Origin: Solibacillus merdavium
Lineage (GTDB): Bacteria; Bacillota; Bacilli; Bacillales_A; Planococcaceae
NCBI RefSeq assembly: GCF_014836935.1
Contig: NZ_JACSPW010000001.1
Coordinates: forward strand, 248,001 to 312,000
Direction: 5' to 3'
DNA: 64,000 bases
The notes beneath the pieces were generated by a model, which saw only the letters and a list, made by a program, of their open reading frames with translations, ran no database searches and was not told the DNA's origin. How positions within the stretch are numbered: position 1 is the stretch's first letter; each line of letters starts with the position of its first letter. Made by a program: the position numbers and the translations under genes. Positions 35,999 to 47,836 of the stretch are shown here, one piece after another.

Positions 35999-37098
35999 TG
36001 AAGAAACGTTTATTAATTTTAGAAGACGGTACTGTATTTACAGGTACGGCATTCGGTAGTGATAAAGCAAGTCAGGGAGAAGTTGTATTTACAACAGGGA
36101 TGACGGGCTACCAAGAAACATTATCTGACCCTTCATTTTATGGTCAAATCGTTACATTAACGTATCCTTTAATCGGAAATTACGGCATTAACCGTGATGA
36201 CTTTGAATCCATTACACCAGCTATTAGAGGATTTGTAGTACGTGAATTGGCGGATTACCCATCAAATTGGCGATCGGATATGTCGTTGGATGCGTATTTA
36301 ACAGCGCAGGACATCCCTGGGATTGAAGGAATAGATACACGTAAATTAACACGGATTATTCGTGCAAAAGGTGCGGTGCGTGCCATTTTAACTGAAGCAG
36401 ATGCTGAAGTAAATGTAGAAGAAACAGTTGCACAACTTCAGGAAACACCATTTATTACACACCATGTTCGTGAAGTGTCGCCTAAAGCAGCATATCCATC
36501 ACCAGGTCGTGGTAAACGAGTTGTTTTATTGGATTTTGGTATGAAACATGGGATATTACGCGAGTTAAACAAACGTGATTGCGACGTACTCGTTGTTCCT
36601 TATAACACAACAGCTGAACAAATTTTAGCATTGCATCCAGACGGTATTATGCTATCAAACGGACCAGGTAATCCGGAAGACGTATCAGAAGGTATTGAAA
36701 CAATTAAAGGTCTAATCGGAAAAGTGCCAATCTTCGGTATTTGTCTAGGTCACCAACTATTCTCATTAGCATGTGGCGCGCGAAGCTTTAAGTTGCCATT
36801 TGGTCACCGAGGGGGCAACCATCCAGTAAAAGATTTACGAACAGGTCGTACCGATTTAACGAGCCAAAACCATGGCTATGCAATTGATATCGATTCATTA
36901 AAAGATACAGATTTAGAATTAACACATATCGCATTAAATGATGGTACTTGTGAAGGAGTACGTCATAAAAAATATCCAATCTTCACTGTGCAATACCATC
37001 CGGAAGCTTCACCAGGTCCGGAAGACTCGAATCACTTATTTGATGAATTTATTGAAATGATGGAAATAGAAGCAGCAAAGGAGAACCAACATGCCTAA
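35998..37098 (+). CDS. carA: Carbamoyl-phosphate synthase small chain (pyrimidine-specific)
   Basis: This is the glutamine amidotransferase subunit that supplies ammonia to CarB; it is called pyrAA in B. subtilis. The 366-residue chain has an N-terminal [20 protein letters not shown] block. The class I amidotransferase domain has nucleophile C249 in [22 protein letters not shown] near 270 and [12 protein letters not shown] near 325, giving the catalytic His and Glu. SNGPGNPED near 218 is conserved. It overlaps carB by 8 bp. Confidence 0.97.
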   Translation: MKKRLLILEDGTVFTGTAFGSDKASQGEVVFTTGMTGYQETLSDPSFYGQIVTLTYPLIGNYGINRDDFESITPAIRGFVVRELADYPSNWRSDMSLDAYLTAQDIPGIEGIDTRKLTRIIRAKGAVRAILTEADAEVNVEETVAQLQETPFITHHVREVSPKAAYPSPGRGKRVVLLDFGMKHGILRELNKRDCDVLVVPYNTTAEQILALHPDGIMLSNGPGNPEDVSEGIETIKGLIGKVPIFGICLGHQLFSLACGARSFKLPFGHRGGNHPVKDLRTGRTDLTSQNHGYAIDIDSLKDTDLELTHIALNDGTCEGVRHKKYPIFTVQYHPEASPGPEDSNHLFDEFIEMMEIEAAKENQHA

Positions 37099-40000
37099 AC
37101 GTACAGACATAAATACAATTTTAGTAATCGGATCAGGTCCCATTGTTATCGGACAAGCAGCAGAATTTGACTATGCAGGAACACAAGCTTGTCTTTCATT
37201 AAGAGAAGAGGGCTATAAAGTAATTTTAATTAACTCAAACCCAGCGACAATTATGACGGATACAGAAATTGCAGATAAAGTGTACATCGAGCCAATATCT
37301 TTAGAATTCGTATCCCGTATTTTACGTAAAGAGCGTCCAGATGCAATCCTTTCTACTTTAGGTGGTCAAACAGGTTTAAATATGGCGATTGAGCTTGATG
37401 AGTCGGGTATTTTAGATGAGTTAGGAATCGAGATTTTAGGGACAAAATTAGATGCCATTCATAAAGCTGAAGACCGCGATCTTTTCCGTAATTTAATGTA
37501 TGAGCTAGGAGCACCTGTTCCAGAATCAGATATCATCCACAATATGGAAGAAGCGAAAGCCTTCGTTGCAAAAATTGGATACCCGGTAATTGTGCGTCCA
37601 GCATTCACGCTTGGTGGTACGGGCGGGGGAATATGTCATAATGACCAGGATTTACAGGAGATTGTAACTTCAGGTTTGAAATATTCTCCAGTTACACAAT
37701 GCTTACTTGAAAAATCGATTGCAGGATTTAAGGAAATTGAATATGAAGTAATGCGTGATGCTGCAGATAATGCAATCGTTGTTTGTAATATGGAAAACTT
37801 CGACCCAGTAGGTATTCATACTGGAGATTCAATCGTAGTAGCCCCGACACAAACATTATCGGATCGCGAAAACCAAATGCTGCGCAATATTTCACTGAAA
37901 ATTATTCGTGCATTAAAAATTGAAGGTGGCTGTAACGTACAATTAGCGTTAGACCCATATTCATTCCAATACTATGTAATTGAAGTAAACCCGCGTGTAT
38001 CTCGTTCATCGGCATTAGCTTCAAAAGCAACAGGCTATCCGATTGCGAAATTAGCTGCAAAAATTGCAGTAGGTCTTACTTTGGATGAAATTAAAAACCC
38101 GGTAACTGGTTCAACATTTGCATGTTTCGAGCCGGCACTTGATTATATCGTAGCTAAAATTCCCCGTTGGCCATTTGATAAGTTCGAGTCTGCAAAACGT
38201 AACTTAGGTACTCAAATGAAGGCAACAGGTGAAGTAATGGCACTTGGTCGTACATTTGAAGAAGCATTATTAAAAGCAGTACGTTCATTGGAAACAGGTC
38301 ATGTACACATTGAGATGAAAAACGCTGAAGAGTTATCGGATTCTTGGATTGAAAAGCGTATTAAAAAAGCTGGGGACGAGCGCTTATTCTTCATTGGAGA
38401 AGCGATTCGCCGCGGTGTATCTGTGGAAAAAATTCATGAGTGGTCTGCCATCGACTTATTCTTCTTGACAAAATTGAAGAAAATTGTCGATATGGAAAAT
38501 ACACTTGTCGAAAATAAAATGAATAAAGAAGTATTACGCACAGCAAAACGTTTAGGCTTTGCAGATAAGAAAATTGCCCAGCTATGGGAGATGAAAGAGC
38601 AAGAGGTGTATGCATTCCGTAAAGAGCAGGGCATTATCCCAGTATATAAAATGGTGGATACTTGTGCGGCCGAATTCGAATCGAACACACCGTACTTCTA
38701 CGGCACATACGAGGAAGAAAATGAATCAATCCGTACAGACAAACCATCTGTGGTAGTACTTGGTTCAGGCCCGATTCGTATCGGTCAAGGGGTAGAGTTT
38801 GACTATGCAACAGTTCACTCGGTATGGGCAATTCAAGAAGCAGGCTACGAAGCGATTATCATCAATTCAAACCCTGAAACGGTATCAACAGACTTCTCGA
38901 TTTCGGATAAATTATACTTTGAGCCATTAACAATCGAAGACGTTATGCATATTATCGATTTAGAGCAGCCAATTGGCGTTGTTGTACAGTTCGGTGGTCA
39001 AACGGCAATCAACTTAGCTGACAAGTTGGAAGCGAACGGTGTAAAAATTTTAGGTACGACATTGGAAGATATTGACCGTGCTGAAAACCGTAATAAGTTT
39101 GAAGCAGCCTTGCAGGAACTTGGTATTCCACAACCTGCTGGGGAAACTGCGGTATCAAAGGAAGAAGCGTTAGTAATCGGTGAAAAATTAGGCTTCCCGG
39201 TATTAGTCCGTCCTTCTTATGTCCTTGGTGGACGTGCAATGGAAATTGTCTACAATATGGAAGAACTGGCGCATTATATGGAGCATGCAGTAGAAGCATC
39301 TCCAGATCATCCGGTGCTAGTTGACCGTTATTTAACAGGTCAGGAAATTGAAGTTGATGCAATCTGTGACGGAGAAAACGTTTTGATCCCAGGCATAATG
39401 GAACACATTGAACGCGCAGGGGTACACTCTGGTGACTCCATTTCAGTTTATCCACCTCAAAAATTAACAGATACACAGAAAGAAACATTAGTAGACTATA
39501 CAACACGTCTTGCAAAAGGTTTGGGAATTGTTGGGTTAATGAATATCCAATATGTCATGAGTGAAGGGGAGATTTACGTAATCGAAGTAAACCCACGTTC
39601 TTCTCGTACAGTACCATTCTTAAGTAAAATCACAAATATCCCAATGGCAAACATTGCAACGAAAGCGATTCTAGGTCAAACAATCGTCGAGCAAGGTTAC
39701 CCTACAGGATTAGCTTCTGAAAAACGAGGCGTATTCGTGAAAGTTCCGGTGTTCTCGTTTGCAAAATTACGTCGCGTGGATATTACTTTAGGACCTGAAA
39801 TGAAATCGACAGGTGAAGTAATGGGGAAAGATGCAACTTTCGAAAAAGCATTATACAAAGGCTTTGTAGCGGCAGGTATGGAAATTAAGACACACGGTAC
39901 AATTCTGTTTACAGTTTCGGATAAAGATAAAGAAGAGGCTGTTAATTTAGCAAAACGCTTTTCAACAGTTGGCTACCGCATTGTAGCGACAGAAGGTACA

Positions 40001-40288
40001 GCTAAGCTATTTGAAGAAAATGGTGTGAAAACCGATGTCGTTGAAAAAATCGGCGGTAAAGGGAAAACGTTAATTGATATGATTCAAAATGGCGAAGCAC
40101 AATTAGTTGTTAACACATTAACTAAGGGAAAACAACCAGCACGTGATGGCTTCCGAATTCGCCGTGAGTCAGTGGAAAATGGTGTACCTTGTTTAACATC
40201 ACTTGATACAGCAGAAGCAATGCTGCGTGTTATTGAATCCATGACATTTACAGCAGAAGAAATGCCGAAAGCGGAGGTAGTACATTAA
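37091..40288 (+). CDS. carB: Carbamoyl-phosphate synthase large chain
   Basis: CarB makes carbamoyl phosphate from bicarbonate, ammonia and two ATP; it is pyrAB in B. subtilis. The 1065-residue chain consists of two homologous halves, each with an ATP-grasp domain. [24 protein letters not shown] opens the first, and [24 protein letters not shown] near 557 the second. Both halves have [14 protein letters not shown] and EVNPR metal-site motifs. An oligomerisation linker lies at about 400-545. The C-terminal MGS-like allosteric domain (about 930-1065) would bind UMP/PRPP. A clean AAAGGAG site precedes the ATG. Confidence 0.98.
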   Translation: MPKRTDINTILVIGSGPIVIGQAAEFDYAGTQACLSLREEGYKVILINSNPATIMTDTEIADKVYIEPISLEFVSRILRKERPDAILSTLGGQTGLNMAIELDESGILDELGIEILGTKLDAIHKAEDRDLFRNLMYELGAPVPESDIIHNMEEAKAFVAKIGYPVIVRPAFTLGGTGGGICHNDQDLQEIVTSGLKYSPVTQCLLEKSIAGFKEIEYEVMRDAADNAIVVCNMENFDPVGIHTGDSIVVAPTQTLSDRENQMLRNISLKIIRALKIEGGCNVQLALDPYSFQYYVIEVNPRVSRSSALASKATGYPIAKLAAKIAVGLTLDEIKNPVTGSTFACFEPALDYIVAKIPRWPFDKFESAKRNLGTQMKATGEVMALGRTFEEALLKAVRSLETGHVHIEMKNAEELSDSWIEKRIKKAGDERLFFIGEAIRRGVSVEKIHEWSAIDLFFLTKLKKIVDMENTLVENKMNKEVLRTAKRLGFADKKIAQLWEMKEQEVYAFRKEQGIIPVYKMVDTCAAEFESNTPYFYGTYEEENESIRTDKPSVVVLGSGPIRIGQGVEFDYATVHSVWAIQEAGYEAIIINSNPETVSTDFSISDKLYFEPLTIEDVMHIIDLEQPIGVVVQFGGQTAINLADKLEANGVKILGTTLEDIDRAENRNKFEAALQELGIPQPAGETAVSKEEALVIGEKLGFPVLVRPSYVLGGRAMEIVYNMEELAHYMEHAVEASPDHPVLVDRYLTGQEIEVDAICDGENVLIPGIMEHIERAGVHSGDSISVYPPQKLTDTQKETLVDYTTRLAKGLGIVGLMNIQYVMSEGEIYVIEVNPRSSRTVPFLSKITNIPMANIATKAILGQTIVEQGYPTGLASEKRGVFVKVPVFSFAKLRRVDITLGPEMKSTGEVMGKDATFEKALYKGFVAAGMEIKTHGTILFTVSDKDKEEAVNLAKRFSTVGYRIVATEGTAKLFEENGVKTDVVEKIGGKGKTLIDMIQNGEAQLVVNTLTKGKQPARDGFRIRRESVENGVPCLTSLDTAEAMLRVIESMTFTAEEMPKAEVVH

Positions 40289-40289
40289 A

Positions 40290-41971
<1,682 letters not shown>

Positions 41972-41972
41972 T

Positions 41973-42680
41973 ATGAATACAAAACCAATTATTGCATTGG
42001 ATTTTCCGAGTGAAAAGGATGTAATGGGCTTTTTAGCGCAGTTTGAAGAAAAGCTTTTCGTTAAGATTGGAATGGAGCTTTATATGCAGGAAGGTCCTAG
42101 CATCGTTCATCGAGTAAAAAGTGAAGGACATGACATCTTTTTGGATTTAAAGCTTCACGACATACCTAATACTGTAAAGTCGGCTATGAAGGGCTTAGCA
42201 CGACTTGGAGTGGACTTGGTGAATGTTCATGCGGCGGGAGGACGTGCCATGATGGAAGGCGCTTTGGACGGGTTGGAAGCCGGAACAGAAGCAGGGAAAA
42301 AACGTGCTGCACTCATTGCAGTGACACAGCTAACATCAACAACAGAACTGCAAATGCAAAATGAACAAAAAACCGGCTTATCGCTTCAAGAGTCAGTTTT
42401 ACATTATGCTCAGTTAACGAAACAAGCTGGCCTTAACGGGGTAGTATGCTCAGTTCATGAAGCGCACGCAATACGTGAAGCTTGCGGTGAAGATTTTTTA
42501 CGGGTAACCCCAGGTATTCGTATGCTTGGCGGTGAGGCGCATGACCAAAAACGTATTGCTACACCAGATGGAGCAAAAAAAGATGGTTCATCCCTTATCG
42601 TAGTCGGTCGAGCTATAACAGGGGCAGACAATCCTGTCGCTGCCTATAAAAAAGTTTCTAAACTTTGGGAGGAAAACTAA
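41973..42680 (+). CDS. pyrF: Orotidine 5'-phosphate decarboxylase
   Basis: PyrF decarboxylates OMP to UMP. The ATG at 41973 is chosen from GGAAGGAG at 41954-41961 and the distance to it. The 235-residue TIM barrel has [10 protein letters not shown] near the start, the catalytic [17 protein letters not shown] block near 60 with its Asp-Lys-Asp triad, [15 protein letters not shown] near 88 and [21 protein letters not shown] near 180. [14 protein letters not shown] near 213 is the phosphate-binding end. Confidence 0.97.
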   Translation: MNTKPIIALDFPSEKDVMGFLAQFEEKLFVKIGMELYMQEGPSIVHRVKSEGHDIFLDLKLHDIPNTVKSAMKGLARLGVDLVNVHAAGGRAMMEGALDGLEAGTEAGKKRAALIAVTQLTSTTELQMQNEQKTGLSLQESVLHYAQLTKQAGLNGVVCSVHEAHAIREACGEDFLRVTPGIRMLGGEAHDQKRIATPDGAKKDGSSLIVVGRAITGADNPVAAYKKVSKLWEEN

Positions 42681-42681
42681 T

Positions 42682-43314
42682 ATGTCATTACAAAATAAAA
42701 TCGCACACGCAATGTTAAAGGTAGGAGCTGTTGAACTGAATCCAACCGATTTATTTACATGGGCTTCTGGTATTAAATCTCCTATATATTGTGATACACG
42801 TTTAACAATTTCTGATCCAATTATTCGTAAACAAATTGCTAATGGATTAGCAGAGATTATTAAAGAAGATTTTTCAGACTGTGATGTAGTAGCAGGTACA
42901 GCAACAGCAGGTATCCCACACGCTGCATGGGTTGCTGATATTTTGGAATTGCCAATGGTATATGTACGTTCAAAAGCAAAAGAACATGGGCGCGGCAAAC
43001 AAATTGAAGGGAAATATTCAAAGGGTCAAAAAGTAGTCGTAGTAGAGGATATCATTTCGACCGGTGGCTCAGCGATCACCGCAGTAGAGGCATTGCGAGC
43101 GGCGGGCTGTGAAGTTTTAGGTGTTGTCTGTGTATACACTTATAATTTACCTAAAGCAGAGCAAGCATTTGAAGCAGCGGATGTAAAATATACTTCATTA
43201 ACAAATTTTGATTTTTTAGTTGATGCGGCTAAAGAATCAGGTAATATTCAAGAAAAAGAAATCCCATTCTTGAAAAAATGGCATAAAGACTTAAAAGATG
43301 GAAAATTAAAATAA
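42682..43314 (+). CDS. pyrE: Orotate phosphoribosyltransferase
   Basis: PyrE transfers ribose-5-phosphate from PRPP to orotate. The 210-residue protein has an N-terminal hood (ALMLKVGAVELNP-like), FTWASGIKSPIYCDTRL near 25, and YVRSKAKEHGRGKQIEG near 94. The PRPP motif VVVVEDIISTGGSAITAVEAL is near 115. It starts two bases after pyrF with GGAGG within the end of pyrF, and is the last gene of the pyr operon. Confidence 0.97.
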   Translation: MSLQNKIAHAMLKVGAVELNPTDLFTWASGIKSPIYCDTRLTISDPIIRKQIANGLAEIIKEDFSDCDVVAGTATAGIPHAAWVADILELPMVYVRSKAKEHGRGKQIEGKYSKGQKVVVVEDIISTGGSAITAVEALRAAGCEVLGVVCVYTYNLPKAEQAFEAADVKYTSLTNFDFLVDAAKESGNIQEKEIPFLKKWHKDLKDGKLK

Positions 43315-43333
43315 AAAATTATTATAAATTTTC

Positions 43334-43378
43334 GAAAACGTGTGAAAGTAAAAAAAATTTACTTTACACGTTTTTATT
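43334..43378 (+). terminator. Terminator after pyrE
   Basis: AAAACGTGTGAAAGTAAA and TTTACTTTACACGTTTT arms form a long stem with one bulge and end in TTTTTATT. It closes the pyr operon. Confidence 0.82.
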
Positions 43379-43943
43379 ATAGTTATATAATCCAGTTATA
43401 AAAATTTTCAGTTTTTTTAAAAGTGAAGTTTAATAGAATGTTAGTGTATTAAACTTTTTTAGTGAATTTGTTAAGTTTGTTTTATGTAAAAAAGATATAA
43501 ATACAGTCATAAACGCAATTTATTTATAAAAAATTAATGGAAAATTTTAATTTTAAAGAATAGTTTGCTATTGATAATTTCCAAATGTTAAATTAGAATA
43601 GTTAGAAAGTTTAATAATTAATATGTAAATTTATTTCTTTATAAATTTGACAAAAAATCAACAAATTATTAACACTTGAAAAATCTGATTATTATAAAAA
43701 GTTTTAATCTTTTAAACAAGGGTATATAACCCGTTTGGGAAATTTAAAGCTGGAGTAACAATCGTAGATTTGAGCTAAGTACATATGAAAAACAGTTGGT
43801 CAAAAGTATTTCATAAACTATCGGCTACTGAGGAAAATGTACTGTAGTTCTCGAGTAAAGATGCAATTACGCCAGAGCGTACTTGATTATAGGATGAGCT
43901 TAGCTGAGTTGAAAGAATGTTTGTGAAGAAAGGAGCGATTTTA
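43379..43943. other. Long AT-rich leader region before oppD
   Basis: This 565-bp gap contains no supported gene. A TTGACA (43647-43652) is a possible -35 but only a poor -10 follows. A small hairpin (GGGT/ACCC, 43714-43736) and a 7-bp long-range pairing (43773-43779 with 43899-43905) suggest a structured leader. A short ATG frame at 43785-43847 lacks a ribosome site. Loosely AATTTTC-centred palindromic stretches near 43330 and 43405 recall CodY boxes but are not convincing. Confidence 0.4.
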
Positions 43944-44960
43944 ATGTCTACGAATACGAACGAATTATTAGAAATCCGAAATTTACGTACGAGTTTCCGT
44001 ATTAAAGATACATACTACCCAGCTGTAGACAATGTTTCATTAACGCTTCGTAAAAATGAAATTTTAGCAATTGTAGGAGAATCAGGTTGTGGGAAGAGTA
44101 CATTAGCAACTTCAATCGTTGGATTACATAATTCAATTAATACAAAAGTTGAAGGTGAAATACTTTATAACAATCAAAATTTAGTAAATTTAACGGATAC
44201 TCAATTTAACAAACTGCGAGGCAACGACATTGGATTCATATTCCAAGATCCTTTATCGGCATTAAATCCGTTAATGAGAATTGGAGAGCAAATTGAGGAA
44301 GGTTTAGTTTATCACACTAAATTAAACAAAACACAGCGTGAGAATCGTGTATTGGAACTATTGGATCAAGTGGGAATTCCAAACGTTCAACGTGTTGCCA
44401 AACAATTCCCTCACCAATTATCAGGTGGTATGCGTCAACGTGTAATGATTGCGATTGCTTTGTCAGGAAAGCCGGCAATTATAATTGCTGACGAACCGAC
44501 AACGGCACTTGACGTAACAATTCAAGCACAGATTTTGGACTTATTAAAAACACTACAGGATGAAATTCAGTCAGGCATTATTCTGATTACGCATGACTTA
44601 GGTGTTGTTGCTGAAGTAGCAGATCGCGTAGCTGTAATGTATGCCGGAGAAGTTATTGAAGAAGCATCGGTTGTAGAGTTATTTAGAAATCCAAAGCACC
44701 CTTATACAAGATCATTACTGAAATCTATCCCTCAAACGAATAGTGAGAATGAACAATTGGAAGTAATTCAAGGGATGGTACCTTCTCTTGTGAAGCTGCC
44801 GCGCCAGGGCTGTCGTTTCTCCTCTCGTATCCCGTGGATTCCACAATCAGCACATGAAGAAAACCCAGAGCTTCACGAAGTGGCTCCAGGACATCTTGTA
44901 CGCTGTACTTGCTGGAAGGAATTCCATTTTGAGGATGAGGAAGGGAGCGTAAATCAATGA
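43944..44960 (+). CDS. oppD: Oligopeptide ABC transporter ATPase OppD
   Basis: OppD is one of the two nucleotide-binding subunits that power oligopeptide import. The ATG at 43944 lies 8 nt behind AAAGGAG; the upstream in-frame start at 43917 is in front of that site. The 338-residue chain has Walker A GESGCGKST near 45, Q-loop FQDPLSALNPLM, signature LSGGMRQRVMIAIAL near 152 and Walker B IIIADEPTTALD near 170. The Opp/Dpp C-terminal cluster (QGMVPSLVKLPRQGCRFSSRI) follows. A [4Fe-4S]-like Cys cluster of this family is only partly present (two Cys). It overlaps oppF by 4 bp. Confidence 0.95.
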   Translation: MSTNTNELLEIRNLRTSFRIKDTYYPAVDNVSLTLRKNEILAIVGESGCGKSTLATSIVGLHNSINTKVEGEILYNNQNLVNLTDTQFNKLRGNDIGFIFQDPLSALNPLMRIGEQIEEGLVYHTKLNKTQRENRVLELLDQVGIPNVQRVAKQFPHQLSGGMRQRVMIAIALSGKPAIIIADEPTTALDVTIQAQILDLLKTLQDEIQSGIILITHDLGVVAEVADRVAVMYAGEVIEEASVVELFRNPKHPYTRSLLKSIPQTNSENEQLEVIQGMVPSLVKLPRQGCRFSSRIPWIPQSAHEENPELHEVAPGHLVRCTCWKEFHFEDEEGSVNQ

Positions 44961-45904
44961 GTTTTATGCAAGTAGAAGATTTAAAAGTTCACTATCCTAT
45001 CCGAGGTGGATTTTTTAACACAGTAGTTGACCATGTTTATGCAGTAGATGGTGTAACAATGGAATTTGAACGTGGAAAAACTTACGGTCTAGTAGGAGAA
45101 TCTGGTTCAGGGAAGTCAACGACTGGTAAAGCGATAATTGGACTAGAGAAAATTACATCAGGCCGCATTATTTACGAAGGTGAAGAAGTTACGAATGCAC
45201 GACGTAAACGTGATTCAGCATATAACCGGGATATTCAAATGATTTTCCAGGATTCACACTCCAGTATGAATCCCAAAAAACGTGTTTTGGATATTTTAGC
45301 AGAGCCAATTCGCAACTTTTTGAAATTGTCTCCGCAGGAAGAACGTAAACGCATTAATGAGCTTCTTGCAATCGTTGGTATGTCAGAAGATGTTTTACTG
45401 AAATATCCGCATGAATTCTCAGGTGGTCAAAAGCAACGTTTAGGGATTGCTCGTGCAGTAGCATGTAACCCTAAAATGATTATTGCAGATGAGCCAGTAT
45501 CAGCACTTGATTTATCTGTTCAGGCACAAGTTTTAAACTTTATGAAGGACATTCAGGAGCAATACGGAATAAGTTATTTATTCATTTCGCATGATTTAGG
45601 GGTAGTTCGTCATATGTGTGACAACATCTCAATTATGTATAAAGGTAGATTTGTAGAGACAGGAAAGCGTGAAGATATATACACAAATCCAAAGCATATC
45701 TATACGAACCGACTACTTTCTGCTATTCCTGATATAGAGCCAGAAACGAGAAATGAGCGAAAGCTTGAACGTCAAAAAGTAGAAGCAGCATACCGTGAAG
45801 AACAGCATAAATATTATGATGAGGATGGAAAAGTATATCCTTTAAAATCGATTTCAGACACACATAAAGTGGCCATGTCTGTAGATGAAAAGGAGCGTGT
45901 ATAG
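44957..45904 (+). CDS. oppF: Oligopeptide ABC transporter ATPase OppF
   Basis: OppF is the second ATPase of the importer. The 315-residue chain shows Walker A GESGSGKSTTGKAI near 50, Q-loop MIFQDSHSSMNPKKRV, signature FSGGQKQRLGIARAV near 154, Walker B MIIADEPVSALDLS near 172 and the H-loop HDLGVVRHM. A C-terminal extension (PDIEPETRNERKLERQKVEAAYREEQ) follows the core. It is coupled to oppD by ATGA and ends immediately before oppB. Confidence 0.95.
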   Translation: MSFMQVEDLKVHYPIRGGFFNTVVDHVYAVDGVTMEFERGKTYGLVGESGSGKSTTGKAIIGLEKITSGRIIYEGEEVTNARRKRDSAYNRDIQMIFQDSHSSMNPKKRVLDILAEPIRNFLKLSPQEERKRINELLAIVGMSEDVLLKYPHEFSGGQKQRLGIARAVACNPKMIIADEPVSALDLSVQAQVLNFMKDIQEQYGISYLFISHDLGVVRHMCDNISIMYKGRFVETGKREDIYTNPKHIYTNRLLSAIPDIEPETRNERKLERQKVEAAYREEQHKYYDEDGKVYPLKSISDTHKVAMSVDEKERV

Positions 45905-45905
45905 T

Positions 45906-46868
45906 ATGTGGAAAACGATAATTCGCCGTGTATTAATAATGATTCCGCAGCTATTTATTTTAAGTCTCCTAATTTTTATATTAGCGAAACAAATGCCGGG
46001 GGATCCTTTTACAGGCTTAATTACACCGGAAACGGACCCGAATGTACTTGAAGAAATGAGAATTAAAGCCGGGTTCTATGACCCATGGTATGTTCAGTAC
46101 TATAACTGGATTGCCAATGCTGCACAAGGAGACTTTGGACAAAGTTATACGTATAAAAAACCGGTTGCCGATATTATCGGAGCTCGTGGATTGAATACTT
46201 TATTACTTTCATTATTAAGTGTAATTTTAGTATATTTAATTGCCATTCCACTTGGGGTGCTTGCAGGTCGTTATCAAGAATCGTTTTTGGATAAATCAAT
46301 CGTCCTATATAGCTTTATCTCTTATGCTATCCCGACGTTTGTATTATCGTTGATTTTCGTATACGTATTTGGGTACAGGCTCATGTGGTTTCCAACAAGT
46401 GGTACGGTAGATATATCTCTCGATGCAGGGACGTGGGAGTATTATTGGAGCCGTTTCTACCACCTGCTGTTACCAGCTATAACATATGCGCTGTTAGGGA
46501 CAACAGGGATTATTCAATATTTACGTACAGAGATTATTGATGCAAAGACGATGGATTATGTGAAAACAGCGCGCAGTAAAGGGATTCCGATGAAGAAAGT
46601 ATATTCTCGACATATCTTCCGGAACTCACTATTACCAATCGCAGCATTTTTAGGATTCACGATTACCGGATTACTTAGCGGATCAATTTTCATTGAAACT
46701 GTATTCGGATATCAGGGTATGGGTAAATTATTTATCGATTCAATTTTAAGTCGTGACTACAGTGTCATTACAGCACTAGTTATGTTATTTGGCTTCTTAG
46801 CATTATTAGGTAGTCTATTGTCCGACATTATTTTAAGTATTGTTGACCCGCGTATTCGCATAGACTAA
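45906..46868 (+). CDS. oppB: Oligopeptide ABC transporter permease OppB
   Basis: OppB is a membrane subunit of the importer. The start is the ATG at 45906 behind AAAGGAG within the oppF end. The 320-residue protein has an N-terminal helix, the QMPGDPF block near 30, five further helices and the EAA-loop EIIDAKTMDYVKTARSKGIPMKKVY near 212. GSIFIETVFGYQGMGKLFIDSIL near 257 is typical of DppB/OppB. It belongs to the oppDFBCA transcript. Confidence 0.95.
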   Translation: MWKTIIRRVLIMIPQLFILSLLIFILAKQMPGDPFTGLITPETDPNVLEEMRIKAGFYDPWYVQYYNWIANAAQGDFGQSYTYKKPVADIIGARGLNTLLLSLLSVILVYLIAIPLGVLAGRYQESFLDKSIVLYSFISYAIPTFVLSLIFVYVFGYRLMWFPTSGTVDISLDAGTWEYYWSRFYHLLLPAITYALLGTTGIIQYLRTEIIDAKTMDYVKTARSKGIPMKKVYSRHIFRNSLLPIAAFLGFTITGLLSGSIFIETVFGYQGMGKLFIDSILSRDYSVITALVMLFGFLALLGSLLSDIILSIVDPRIRID

Positions 46869-46905
46869 TCAAATTAATAATGACTAAGGAGAGGTGATTT
46901 TAATC

Positions 46906-47817
46906 ATGGAAAATAATAATGCACAGACAGTAGATAAGTTAGAATCTCAAAGCTCTCCGCCAACTGGAATTCAAGTTATTTTGCGGGAGTTTAAAAAAGA
47001 TAAATTAGCAATGTTCTCTTTAATAGGGGTTATTTTATTAATAGTTACAGTTATGGTTTTAGCGGTTGTGATCGACCAAGCTAAAATCATGAACATTCAA
47101 TTATTGGAGCGCTTTACTGAACCGGGGGTAAGAGGTTATATTCTTGGTGCCGATGAAGCTGGTCGAGATATGTTCGGTCAGCTAATCATAGGTGCAAAAA
47201 ACTCGATTTTAATTGCAATCGCCATTACGATTCTTGCCAATTTTGTTGGTATTGCTTTAGGGATTATCATGGGGTACTACGGTGGATTTATCGATAACTT
47301 CTTCATGCGTATTATCGACTTTTTCATCACTCTACCAACTCTTATGATTATCATCGTAGTTATAACAATCATTCCATCATACGGAATAATGGATTTAATT
47401 TTAATTATTGCAGCATTTCAATGGATGTCGACGGCAAGACTTGTGCGCTCAAAAGCACTATCTGAAGCACGTCGTGATTACATTAGTGCCTCTAAAACAA
47501 TGGGTACTAGCGATTTCGCGATTATGTTTAAAGGTTTATTGCCAAACTTAAGCTCATTGCTAATTGTCGAAGTGACATTAAGCTTTGCAGGTAACGTAGG
47601 GATCGAAACAGGTCTCTCGTTCTTAGGTTTCGGTTTACCACCGTCAACACCTAGTTTAGGTACTTTAGTAAGTTATGCTATGAACCCGATAATCTTATCG
47701 AGTAAATGGTGGATATGGTTACCCGCGTCATTATTAATTTTAATTATGATGCTTGGTATAAATTACGTCGGCCAAGCGCTACGTCGTGCAGCTGACGCAA
47801 AACAACGTTTAGGATAA
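46906..47817 (+). CDS. oppC: Oligopeptide ABC transporter permease OppC
   Basis: OppC is the second permease. The ATG at 46906 follows AAGGAGAGGTGAT (the earlier in-frame GTG at 46894 is inside that site). The 303-residue protein has an N-terminal cytoplasmic stretch and a first helix (about 34-56). The YILGADEAGRDMFGQLIIGAK block near 78 and four to five more helices are also visible. The EAA-loop RSKALSEARRDYISASKTMGTSD lies near 185, then GIETGLSFLGFGLPPSTPSLG near 243. It pairs with oppB. Confidence 0.94.
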   Translation: MENNNAQTVDKLESQSSPPTGIQVILREFKKDKLAMFSLIGVILLIVTVMVLAVVIDQAKIMNIQLLERFTEPGVRGYILGADEAGRDMFGQLIIGAKNSILIAIAITILANFVGIALGIIMGYYGGFIDNFFMRIIDFFITLPTLMIIIVVITIIPSYGIMDLILIIAAFQWMSTARLVRSKALSEARRDYISASKTMGTSDFAIMFKGLLPNLSSLLIVEVTLSFAGNVGIETGLSFLGFGLPPSTPSLGTLVSYAMNPIILSSKWWIWLPASLLILIMMLGINYVGQALRRAADAKQRLG

Positions 47818-47836
47818 AAAAAGGGAGGAAAAACAA

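Noticed and set aside
39009-39515. 168-codon minus-strand open frame opposite carB.
   Set aside because: It is an antisense shadow inside a highly conserved gene; codon use follows the carB frame.
43322-43415. AATTTTC-centred palindromes resembling CodY boxes before opp.
   Set aside because: Each has several mismatches to the consensus and the region is very AT-rich, so chance matches are expected.
43785-43847. A 20-codon ATG frame in the opp leader, possibly a leader peptide.
   Set aside because: No ribosome-binding site precedes it and it contains no run of regulatory codons, so it is likely chance.
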